Positions 1-5,210 of a stretch of DNA of 6,162 nt are shown one piece after another. Positions within the stretch are counted from its first letter, which is position 1. Each line of letters opens with the position of its first letter. Location: NCBI GenBank assembly GCA_001824005.1, contig MHWG01000019.1:1-6162 (forward strand), in the 5' to 3' direction. A program made the position numbers and the translations under genes. The notes beneath the pieces were generated by a model. The model had not been told where the DNA came from and ran no database searches. It was given only the letters and a program-made list of their open reading frames with translations. Origin of the DNA: Candidatus Zambryskibacteria bacterium RIFCSPLOWO2_01_FULL_47_14 (GTDB taxonomy: Bacteria; Patescibacteria; Paceibacteria; UBA9973; Zambryskibacteraceae).

Positions 1-50
1 CCGAGAGTTACCGTCATGCCGGTAACCGAGAGTTACCGTCATGCCGGTAA
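1..50. repeat. Perfect 25-bp tandem duplication at the window edge
   Basis: Positions 1-25 and 26-50 are identical. The unit also contains 6-bp inverted words (GTTACC and GGTAAC), so adjacent copies can pair in more than one way. Copy 26-50 is read in the expected frame of the surface protein (TDTVTGMTVTL). Because 25 is not a multiple of three, copy 1-25 is read in another frame as GYRHDGNSR. This is either a real frameshifting duplication or an assembly artefact at a contig end. Confidence 0.9.
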
Positions 51-3000
51 CGGTGTCGGTGCCGGAAGATGTTACTAATGAAAATCTGTCAATCTCTGTA
101 GCCGACGCTCCGGGACCGATTGTGGAATTACTTCCGTCGGTCCCGTCGCCGAGGGTGGTAACAGCTGGAAACAACCAACAAGTACCGTTATTTCCACCGT
201 TAGTTCCGCTAGTAACTGTAATATCAGTGCTAGACACAGCACAAGCAGACCAGCTTACAGTTGTATTAGTTACTGATTCTGTTCCTTGATGATTGATGGT
301 CCAAGAGCTGGAGCCTGTGGTTGATGTAGCCGTCACATCAGCCAATGTAAGTAAACCGTTCATAGTAAATGTTTGACCTGCGGTAAATTGAATAATTTTA
401 GTGGGGGTCGTAGCGGTAAAGTTGTTGAAGGTGGTGGCACCTGCAATAATACTTGTTCCTGTGGTATCAAAAGTGACAGTACCCAGACTATGAGTAAAAG
501 TTCCGTTGTTGGTGAAGTTACCTCCGAAGGTGGTAGTGGCAGTGGCAGAGGCAACAAAAGTGCCATTCGCCGCAATGGTCACATTACCATTCACATCCAG
601 CACGGGGTCGTTGGTATCGGCATTGACTGTGGACGCGTTAGTGCCATCGCCGATAGTAAGATTGTTTTGAACAGTAAGAGTTCCAGCATTTAATGTTAGT
701 GTAAATTGGGTGTTATACAATTCAAGATTATAATAAGTTAATGCGGGGATAGAACCACTTAAACCCGCCATGTATCGTATCGTACCAGTTGATGGTGTAA
801 AAGTTCCATTAATAGTCATCATAGAAGCACCACCAGTGGTTAAATCCAACCGATTCGAACCGTTTAAGTTAAGCGTTTGACTCGCGTCAACTGTAATGCG
901 TCCAGCGCGTGCATTGGAACCCAAATTAAGTGTGGTGTTCGTGCCACCCGAGGAAACCACCACCAATCCCATATTAACTGGTGTTGCGTTGCCATCAGTC
1001 CATGTTTGCGTCGTACCACCACTGAAAATAACATTTCCGCCGCCACTGGTTACTGAGGCGCCATTTGTTATGACAAGATTTCCTTTTATATTCCATCCAG
1101 AACCGCTTGTTGTGTAGGTCCCAGTGCCACCGAGTGTGATATTGTAATAAGTCGCACCAGTCACATTGGCTGTCGTCCCGGTGTATTGGAAAGTAGATGT
1201 ATCGCGGGTAAAAACACCCGTGGTCACGAACGGCGTACCCGAACCGGAGAGAGTGTAAGTCTTGGAGCCGGCGTTGAGGGTTTGATTGCCCGCAGCAATA
1301 GTTAGAACAGATGAAACGGTAATTCCTCCCGCTCCGGTGGCGGTCGTTGCGGTGGCTCCTGTGCCATCGCCAAAGGTCAGAGATGAGAATGTCCAGGCCG
1401 TAGCTCCGCCAAAATTACCGGCGCCGTCCACGAGAAAAGTTCCTCCGGTCAGATTGATTGTTCCGTCTCCTGTCACATCTCCCCCATTCACGGTGATGCT
1501 GTTGGCGCCCGAGAGAGTTCCTGCAGTCATGGTGAGGTCGCCCGCAATGGTGTTGGAAGCATCGGAGAATGACCAGCCCCCACCGGTGCCGTTGAAAGTG
1601 ATACTGTCTAAGTTGCCCGTGCCGTTATCAATAGAATGTCCCGTGGCGGTGGCGGTGAATGTGGTGACTTGGGGTGAACCTGATTCGGAAAAAGTTCCGT
1701 CGTTAATGAAATCCCCGCCGACAGAAAGCGCATTTGTTTCCATAGAGAGTGTGGCAGTGGATTGAATGAGAATGTCTCCGTCTGTAGAAGAAGAGGAAGC
1801 TGAAGGATCAGTTGTGATAGTTCCTCCGGGAGTATATGTTTTACCTGTCCAGACTATCACTTTGGCGGTGTCTTCGTAGACGGCGTTGTTGGTGGTGACC
1901 GTAAACATCATGTCAGCATCACCAACATTATCAAATTGATCCAGGTTGGCATTGGTGATGGGTCCCGCGTCTTCGTGTCTGAGAACGACTCTGTTCTGGT
2001 AGAGATTTAGACCCGAGACATCACCGGTACCGGATGCTCGCGTAACGAGATTGGCCTGATTGCCACCGTTGGTGTCGAGAAAGATTGAAACGACTTGCCC
2101 TCCGGCGACGGAGACATTCGGAATCGAATAGACGCCGGAACCGTTGGCAACGACAGAGTAAGTTCCTCCTCCGTTTACTCGCAATGCCACTGTGGGTCCT
2201 GTTGTCATGGCTGTTGTACCTTCATCGGTGTAAACTGTTCCGGAGTAAGTGGCCACAGTTACATCAGCATATCGCACAATCACAATACCGCTTCCACCAG
2301 CTCCACCTGTACTGGTTGCTCCTCCTCCTCCACCTCCGGTGTTAGCAGTACCGGCTGTACCTACTGCTCCCGCGCCTCCAGCGCCACCTCCACCAGAACC
2401 TCCTGCTCCGGCTGCGCTTCCTGAAGCTGCGCCTCCGCCGCCTCCGCCGCCAAACCAGCCAGCGGGCGAACCGCCCACACTGCTAAATTGAGAATATTGT
2501 TGTCCAACACCGCCAACTCCACCTTGACCGCTTACACCTGTCGCACCGACTGCTCCCGCGCCACCTCCTCCACCGGAAGCACCGCCTGAAGTGCCACTCA
2601 TGGCCGCTCCTCCGTTATTGCCAAAGCCTCCTGATGCTGAACCTGGTTGAAGACCAGAACCACCGGCGGTACTTGACCAACCACTTCCTCCTCCGCCGGA
2701 GCCTCCAGCAACCCCCGTCCCCAAGTGGATTCCCGCTCCTCCTCCGCCCAGTGCCGTAAGAGTATCAAATACTGAATTACTTCCATTGTTAGATTTTGTT
2801 CCCGTGCCCGATGCTGCCGCGCTTCCCGCGCCCACCGTTACGGTATACGAGTTTACTGAAACCGCGTAAGAACTGTTGGAGACGATTCCGCCCGCTCCTC
2901 CACCTCCTCGACTTGCAGTTCCTCCTGTTCCACCTCCCGCTCCTCCGCCTACAACAAGTACTTCGACATTTCCTGAACCAGCCGTAACTTGAAAAGTGCC

Positions 3001-3171
3001 ACTACCGGTAAATTTGTGATATTTATACCCGCCACTTTCTGTGATCGTTCCACCGGTGGCGGTAATGGGATAAACAGCTTGCGCTCTCGGAATTTCCCAG
3101 AAAGAAAAATTAGAAAAAATAAAACCCGAAATCAGAAAAAAAATCAAAAAGAGCTTGAGTGATTTAAACAT
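1..3171 (-). CDS. Giant secreted glycine-rich / beta-repeat surface protein (3' end missing)
   Basis: This minus-strand frame runs from an ATG at 3171-3169 through 1057 codons to the window edge with no stop, so the protein is 3'-truncated. Residues 1-32 form a Sec signal peptide: MFKSLK, a hydrophobic run of Phe/Leu/Ile, then a plausible cleavage after AQA. Residues about 35-300 form a glycine-rich domain that begins ITATGGTITESGGYKYHKF, passes VEVLVVGGGAGGG and ends GSGIVIVRY; this is the layout of the glycine-rich domains found in many CPR surface proteins. Residues about 303-480 look like beta-sandwich/Ig-like material. The rest is Thr/Ser/Asn/Gly-rich beta-strand repeat (GNFTNNGTF, GDLTMTAGTLSG) resembling adhesin or autotransporter beta-solenoids. 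Only two Cys were noticed (SACAV, GTCWL), close enough for a disulfide. It probably acts outside the cell in attachment or as a sheath; the specific role is unknown. No clear Shine-Dalgarno precedes the ATG. In-frame ATGs checked along the ORF agree on one frame, so it is intact down to about position 27. Confidence 0.88.
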   Translation of the reverse strand, partial: MFKSLKLFLIFFLISGFIFSNFSFWEIPRAQAVYPITATGGTITESGGYKYHKFTGSGTFQVTAGSGNVEVLVVGGGAGGGTGGTASRGGGGAGGIVSNSSYAVSVNSYTVTVGAGSAAASGTGTKSNNGSNSVFDTLTALGGGGAGIHLGTGVAGGSGGGGSGWSSTAGGSGLQPGSASGGFGNNGGAAMSGTSGGASGGGGGAGAVGATGVSGQGGVGGVGQQYSQFSSVGGSPAGWFGGGGGGGAASGSAAGAGGSGGGGAGGAGAVGTAGTANTGGGGGGATSTGGAGGSGIVIVRYADVTVATYSGTVYTDEGTTAMTTGPTVALRVNGGGTYSVVANGSGVYSIPNVSVAGGQVVSIFLDTNGGNQANLVTRASGTGDVSGLNLYQNRVVLRHEDAGPITNANLDQFDNVGDADMMFTVTTNNAVYEDTAKVIVWTGKTYTPGGTITTDPSASSSSTDGDILIQSTATLSMETNALSVGGDFINDGTFSESGSPQVTTFTATATGHSIDNGTGNLDSITFNGTGGGWSFSDASNTIAGDLTMTAGTLSGANSITVNGGDVTGDGTINLTGGTFLVDGAGNFGGATAWTFSSLTFGDGTGATATTATGAGGITVSSVLTIAAGNQTLNAGSKTYTLSGSGTPFVTTGVFTRDTSTFQYTGTTANVTGATYYNITLGGTGTYTTSGSGWNIKGNLVITNGASVTSGGGNVIFSGGTTQTWTDGNATPVNMGLVVVSSGGTNTTLNLGSNARAGRITVDASQTLNLNGSNRLDLTTGGASMMTINGTFTPSTGTIRYMAGLSGSIPALTYYNLELYNTQFTLTLNAGTLTVQNNLTIGDGTNASTVNADTNDPVLDVNGNVTIAANGTFVASATATTTFGGNFTNNGTFTHSLGTVTFDTTGTSIIAGATTFNNFTATTPTKIIQFTAGQTFTMNGLLTLADVTATSTTGSSSWTINHQGTESVTNTTVSWSACAVSSTDITVTSGTNGGNNGTCWLFPAVTTLGDGTDGSNSTIGPGASATEIDRFSLVTSSGTDTVTGMTVTLGYRHDGNSR

Positions 3172-3210
3172 TTGACTTTTCAGGTTTATTATTTTTTTGT
3201 AATTTTTGAC

Positions 3211-3238
3211 TTGACATTGTTCTTGGGTTTGCTATACT
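3211..3238 (+). promoter_or_regulatory. Near-consensus sigma-70-type promoter
   Basis: A perfect -35 TTGACA (3211-3216) is followed by a 16-bp spacer and a -10 TATACT (3233-3238, 5 of 6 consensus). The predicted transcript starts near 3245. No plausible plus-strand protein gene lies downstream before the terminator at 3291-3320, so the promoter appears to serve a short RNA. Confidence 0.7.
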
Positions 3239-3244
3239 TTATTT

Positions 3245-3321
3245 ACAAATGGCTTCGGCCCTCCCTTGCGCAAGCAAGGGTAAAAAGAGGAAAATCAGGT
3301 AAGCAATTGCCTGATTTTTTC
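3245..3321 (+). ncRNA. Putative small structured RNA, antisense to the toxin 3' end
   Basis: The stretch between the promoter at 3211-3238 and the terminator at 3291-3320 would give an RNA of about 77 nt. It folds on sight into three hairpins. The first is GGC-UUCG-GCC at 3251-3260. The second is a 7-bp stem (3263-3269 with 3274-3280) closed by a GCAA tetraloop. The third is the 12-bp terminator stem, also closed by GCAA. From about 3295 on it is complementary to the last codons of the MazF-like gene. The part before that is antisense to the region just upstream of the surface-protein gene. I do not recognise it as a known RNA family. An alternative is that the hairpins only terminate or process toxin mRNA and the promoter match is chance. 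Confidence 0.45.
3291..3320 (+). terminator. Strong intrinsic terminator, probably bidirectional
   Basis: A 12-bp stem pairs 3291-3302 with 3307-3318 (one U·G wobble) around a GCAA loop. It is followed on the plus strand by a T run (3315-3320, then CTTT). Read on the minus strand the same stem is followed by TTTTCCTCTTTTT, so it can also end the toxin transcript. The toxin TGA stop (3297-3295) lies inside the stem. It therefore insulates the toxin gene from the downstream surface-protein gene. Confidence 0.8.
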
Positions 3322-3684
3322 TTTCAGAACGGCAAAATCCTTTTCTTTTATCATCCCAATTTTATATTTCATTCTCTTCGCATCGAAAAGACGCACTTGC
3401 GAGAGAATAGCTACGCTTTTCCCTTTATTTAAATCAAAGGTAAAATAATACTTTCCCTTCTTCTCTATCTGCGTAAGCGGTACACCCCAGAATACCTCAT
3501 TATTAAACTTCTTTATGACAATAACCGGGCGTAAAAATTCTTCTCCTCGGCCATCTTGTTCAAAACCCACATTTTCACCGATTGAACAGAAAAATACATC
3601 CCGGATTTGAAAATATACTCTGCTTTCTTTTTGTTCAATTATTTTTTTGGCCTTATGCCAAATGGTATAATCTTTTTTTGTCAT
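3295..3684 (-). CDS. MazF/PemK-like type II toxin (putative mRNA interferase)
   Basis: The product has 129 residues. After an N-terminal helix-like extension (1-26, Lys-rich, WHKAKKIIEQK), the MazF/PemK barrel starts at RDVFFCSIGENVGFEQDG (28-45). It continues with LRPVIVIKKF (51-60), which matches the conserved RPVLVV-type strand of MazF, then VPLT (68-71) and LSQVRLFDAKR (94-104). The last matches the S/T-x-x-R catalytic-region strand; Arg98 and Ser95 are the likely active-site positions. Family members cleave RNA sequence-specifically and are normally held by a protein antitoxin encoded just upstream. Here no antitoxin ORF lies upstream on the same strand, so it appears orphan or has an unusual partner. 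It is divergent from the Bro-N-Hsp20 gene (165-bp spacer). The ATG at 3684 gives the full extension; no clear Shine-Dalgarno precedes it, and a leader of about 90 nt is predicted. Its stop is buried in a terminator stem. Confidence 0.82.
   Translation of the reverse strand: MTKKDYTIWHKAKKIIEQKESRVYFQIRDVFFCSIGENVGFEQDGRGEEFLRPVIVIKKFNNEVFWGVPLTQIEKKGKYYFTFDLNKGKSVAILSQVRLFDAKRMKYKIGMIKEKDFAVLKEKIRQLLT
3660..3671 (+). promoter_or_regulatory. Extended -10 element facing the Bro-N-Hsp20 gene
   Basis: The sequence TGGTATAAT (3663-3671) is a perfect extended -10 (TGn-TATAAT), located within the first codons of the opposite-strand toxin gene. No good -35 is seen. A transcript from about 3678 would carry a leader of about 170 nt across both 25-bp repeats before the ATG at 3850. 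The 12 bp at 3660-3671 are repeated in inverse orientation at 3779-3790. Confidence 0.4.
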
Positions 3685-3700
3685 TTGAATTTGCTTAGAG

Positions 3701-3725
3701 TTTCGATATTGGTATTTCGTGCTTA
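3701..3725. repeat. 25-bp direct repeat, copy 1 (intergenic, possible operator)
   Basis: This copy matches 3744-3768 at 23 of 25 positions, at an offset of 43 bp. Each copy contains two TTTCG words spaced about one and a half helical turns apart, and ends CGTGCTTA. The pair lies in the spacer between toxin and Bro-N-Hsp20 genes, within the predicted leaders of both. It may be an operator for a DNA-binding protein such as the Bro-N protein, or an RNA-level element; the sequence alone does not decide. Confidence 0.7.
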
Positions 3726-3743
3726 CTTATTGTTTGTTTTGAA

Positions 3744-3768
3744 TTTCGATATTGTAATTTCGTGCTTA
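3744..3768. repeat. 25-bp direct repeat, copy 2
   Basis: This is the second copy of the repeat at 3701-3725, differing at two adjacent positions (GG-to-GT and T-to-A in the centre). It lies just downstream, in the minus direction, of the toxin's predicted extended -10, so a bound protein would cover or follow the transcription start. Confidence 0.7.
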
Positions 3769-3778
3769 TTCAGTAATC

Positions 3779-3790
3779 ATTATACCATTT
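3779..3790 (-). promoter_or_regulatory. Extended -10 promoter of the MazF-like gene
   Basis: Read on the minus strand this is AAATGGTATAAT, giving a perfect extended -10 TGGTATAAT at 3787-3779. No convincing -35 hexamer lies at 16-18 bp, which is tolerated for extended -10 promoters. The predicted start near 3772 gives the toxin mRNA a leader of about 88 nt containing both 25-bp repeats. Confidence 0.5.
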
Positions 3791-3849
3791 TCACAGGTAT
3801 CTGCCCTAAATATGTGGATAAATTAAAGGACTTGAGTTAGAATGGAGAA

Positions 3850-4533
3850 ATGGAAAAACCACCTGTTCGGCATCTATTTGACCTAAAAGCTGGCAAAGAT
3901 TACTTCTCAATAGCCGATGTAGTCGGTTACGTCACCGATACTGTGGATGCGCGAAATTACTGGAAGGTGCTGAAAAACCGTTTAAAGAAAAGCTCGCCGG
4001 AGTTGGTTACAAAATGTAACCAACTTAAAATGGTATCAAAAGATGGAAAATACTATCTGACAGACGTCGCCGACGCGGAAACAATTCTACAGATTGCAGA
4101 AGTCGTTCCGGGGGCAAATATCGCCGTTCTGAATGACTGTTTACGCTCCCCGGAAGAGACGGAAAATCCCCTCTCCACTAGGCAGGACCTAGAGAAGGAG
4201 GAAAGCGAGATGCAGTTGCTGGTTGATGTTTATCAAAAAGATGTTTTTATTTTTATTGAAGCGATGGTAGCGGGAGTATTGCTCGAAAACATTTCTATTT
4301 CTGTTTTTCCGAAAAAAGTTATTATCAGCGGTAAACGCTCAAATGAGGATTTTAAATCTTCGCCGGAAGATTCCCAAAAAGAATATCTGCGCCAAGAACT
4401 TCTCTGGACTAATTTTTCTCGCACCATATTACTCCCCCATAAAATTCAAATAGATAAAGTGGAAAAAATTCAAGAACACGGACGACTCATCATTAAACTT
4501 CTAAAGACGGACAACTCACCACCAAACTCCTAG
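3850..4533 (+). CDS. Bro-N-like domain fused to an Hsp20/alpha-crystallin domain
   Basis: The product has 227 residues in two parts. Residues about 17-85 (YFSIADVVGYVTDT, ARNYWKVLKNRLKK, QLKMVSKDGKYYLTDVAD) match the BRO-family N-terminal domain seen in phage antirepressors and DinD-type proteins, a probable DNA-binding module. Residues 86-119 are an acidic linker. Residues about 121-219 are a small heat-shock domain: LLVDVYQKDVFIFIEAMVAGV, ISISVFPKKVIISGKR, WTNFSRTILLP, and the diagnostic G-x-L-x-I strand in HGRLIIKLLK. Such domains form oligomers that hold unfolding proteins. The C-terminal I-x-I anchor typical of Hsp20 is absent; the tail NSPPNS arises from tandem-repeat sequence. An in-frame stop at 3838-3840 makes ATG 3850 the first possible ATG; its purine stretch GGAGA (3844-3848) is only 1 nt away, so initiation may be weak. 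A stress-sensing transcription regulator is plausible but inferred. Confidence 0.8.
   Translation: MEKPPVRHLFDLKAGKDYFSIADVVGYVTDTVDARNYWKVLKNRLKKSSPELVTKCNQLKMVSKDGKYYLTDVADAETILQIAEVVPGANIAVLNDCLRSPEETENPLSTRQDLEKEESEMQLLVDVYQKDVFIFIEAMVAGVLLENISISVFPKKVIISGKRSNEDFKSSPEDSQKEYLRQELLWTNFSRTILLPHKIQIDKVEKIQEHGRLIIKLLKTDNSPPNS
4195..4212 (+). promoter_or_regulatory. Internal Shine-Dalgarno and ATG for a stand-alone Hsp20 domain
   Basis: AAGGAGG at 4195-4201 is followed 8 nt later by an in-frame ATG (4210-4212, Met121), exactly where the Hsp20 domain begins (MQLLVDVYQKD). This site is much stronger than the one at the annotated start. A small inverted repeat, CTAGG-n5-CCTAG (4178-4192), lies just upstream. 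It predicts a 107-residue chaperone-only isoform. The Lys/Glu-rich linker (EKEES) could produce the purine run by chance. Confidence 0.5.
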
Positions 4534-4562
4534 AAACAGACACCTCATCATCAAACTCCTAG
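4476..4562 (+). repeat. Three 29-bp tandem repeats across the 3' end of the Hsp20 gene
   Basis: The units are 4476-4504, 4505-4533 and 4534-4562. Units 2 and 3 match at 24 of 29 positions; units 1 and 2 match at 22 of 29. Unit 1 encodes the conserved Hsp20 strand (HGRLIIKLLK). Since 29 is not a multiple of three, unit 2 is read in a shifted frame and supplies the stop; unit 3 is non-coding. In unit 1's frame, unit 2 would read DGQLTTKLLE, clearly derived from it. Confidence 0.8.
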
Positions 4563-4607
4563 ATTTACCATTCAACCAGAACAACACAACTAAAATAGCT
4601 CCCCCCC

Positions 4608-4633
4608 ATCTCATCTACGCCATGGCGTAGATG
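4608..4633. repeat. Palindromic repeat, left copy
   Basis: The core 4612-4633 is a perfect 22-bp palindrome with half-site CATCTACGCCA. It is preceded by ATCT and a C-rich run (CTCCC...). The 26 bp 4608-4633 are identical to 5070-5095. It lies 25 bp upstream of the Cas2-like start codon. As RNA or single-stranded DNA it would form a hairpin. Confidence 0.95.
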
Positions 4634-4642
4634 TGCCAGAGG

Positions 4643-4651
4643 TGATATAAT
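4643..4651 (+). promoter_or_regulatory. Extended -10 promoter of the Cas2-like gene
   Basis: TGATATAAT is a perfect TGn-TATAAT extended -10. It ends 7 nt before the ATG at 4659, so transcription would start at or just before the start codon, giving a leaderless mRNA. The would-be -35 zone (about 4623-4628) falls in the right half of the palindrome, so anything binding or extruding the palindrome would affect this promoter. AGAGGTGA at 4637-4644 is the alternative reading as a distant ribosome binding site. Confidence 0.5.
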
Positions 4652-4658
4652 AAATATT

Positions 4659-5057
4659 ATGATCCATGGAAAAAGAAAATTTAAATACAAGGGTGTTTCA
4701 GTAAACATTCTTGGCTTGCCTAGTTTTAGTACCTCTAAAAATGAAACTTCGGGGAAGAAGAAATTTATCCAAAAGCGTCATTACCTACGTTCTTTCACCT
4801 CTAATTTCAATAAAAAAGATGCGCCAAAAAATTTGCTTCTCATGTATGACATACCACACGTAATGAAAAAAGAACGGGACTGGTTTCGCCGTCAGCTAAA
4901 AAATTTTGATTTCATCATGATTCAAAAAAGTGTCTGGGTTGGGCCTTCTCCTCTACCCCCAGACTTTCTGAACTATTTAAAAAAAATTAGTCTAAAAAAA
5001 GAATTTAAAACATTTAAACTAGCTAAGCCGTATACGGAAAAAACAAATAGCATTTAG
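4659..5057 (+). CDS. Cas2-like (PaaX middle-domain-like) small protein
   Basis: The product has 132 residues. Residues 1-57 are Lys-rich and basic without a recognisable helix-turn-helix. Residues 58-124 carry a Cas2-type ferredoxin fold: the first strand NLLLMYDIP, with Asp64 at the position of the Cas2 catalytic aspartate, the helix KKERDWFRRQLKNF (70-83), then the second strand IMIQKSVWVGPSPLP (86-100) and the helix FLNYLKKI. The combination YDIP ... QKSVWVGP is typical of the Cas2-like middle domain of PaaX-type proteins and of stand-alone Cas2-like proteins common in CPR genomes. Genuine adaptation Cas2 works with Cas1; none is present, nor any CRISPR array. The gene is the only one between two identical palindromes, so it may bind or nick them. 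The ATG at 4659 is the first start after the extended -10; later Met codons fall inside the domain. Function (nuclease, DNA binder or regulator) is not settled. Confidence 0.75.
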   Translation: MIHGKRKFKYKGVSVNILGLPSFSTSKNETSGKKKFIQKRHYLRSFTSNFNKKDAPKNLLLMYDIPHVMKKERDWFRRQLKNFDFIMIQKSVWVGPSPLPPDFLNYLKKISLKKEFKTFKLAKPYTEKTNSI

Positions 5058-5069
5058 TCATACTCCCTC

Positions 5070-5099
5070 ATCTCATCTACGCCATGGCGTAGATGAGAT
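5070..5099. repeat. Palindromic repeat, right copy (30-bp perfect palindrome)
   Basis: The core 5074-5095 is identical to the left copy, and the symmetry extends 4 bp further on each side (ATCT...AGAT), making 30 bp of perfect dyad. It begins 12 bp after the Cas2-like stop codon. No T run follows on the plus strand, so it is not a standard intrinsic terminator. Confidence 0.95.
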
Positions 5100-5210
5100 A
5101 TTGAGCTAGATGGTTTTTAACTTTATGTAATTCATACAACCATAAACAAAAACCCAAAACAAATGTCTTTGAATATTTAATTTCCCTTCCTGTTAGGATT
5201 CAAGGCTAGG

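Larger units (their letters stand above)
4608..5099 (+). mobile_element. Putative palindrome-bounded mobile unit carrying one Cas2-like gene
   Basis: Two identical palindromes in direct orientation, with similar CTCCC-type left flanks, bracket a single complete gene for a Cas2-fold protein; the unit is about 490 bp. No other gene fits inside and no cas1, cas effector or CRISPR array is nearby. The arrangement recalls REP palindromes paired with a RAYT gene, but the protein is Cas2-like rather than a tyrosine HUH transposase. No convincing target-site duplication is visible. Mobility is inference from architecture; the palindromes might instead be terminators or operators. Confidence 0.55.

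Noticed and set aside
41..2491. Several plus-strand ORFs (41-289, 373-693, 896-1117, 1286-1765, 2085-2491) and small minus ORFs in another frame (360-575, 864-1046, 2598-2786)
   Set aside because: All are shadows of the continuous 1057-codon minus-strand surface-protein frame; their translations are low-complexity Pro/Val/Ser or Leu-rich and match no family.
3607..3840. Plus-strand ORF of 77 residues overlapping the start of the toxin gene
   Set aside because: It is mostly the antisense of the toxin and repeat region, hydrophobic by composition, with no family motif or ribosome site.
3842..3886. A 14-codon ORF (MEKWKNHLFGIYLT) overlapping the Bro-N-Hsp20 start in another frame
   Set aside because: It could be a regulatory upstream ORF, but a chance frame of this length is likely and nothing else supports it.
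4233..4427. Minus-strand ORF of 64 residues inside the Hsp20 region
   Set aside because: Antisense shadow of the Hsp20 domain, no motif of its own.
4608..5099. CRISPR array or leader near the Cas2-like gene
   Set aside because: Only two repeat copies, perfectly palindromic and 462 bp apart with a gene between them; no spacer-sized periodicity and no cas1.
4597..5107. AGCT on both sides of the palindrome-bounded unit (4597-4600 and 5104-5107) as a target-site duplication
   Set aside because: Only 4 bp, not directly abutting both palindromes at equal distance; expected by chance.
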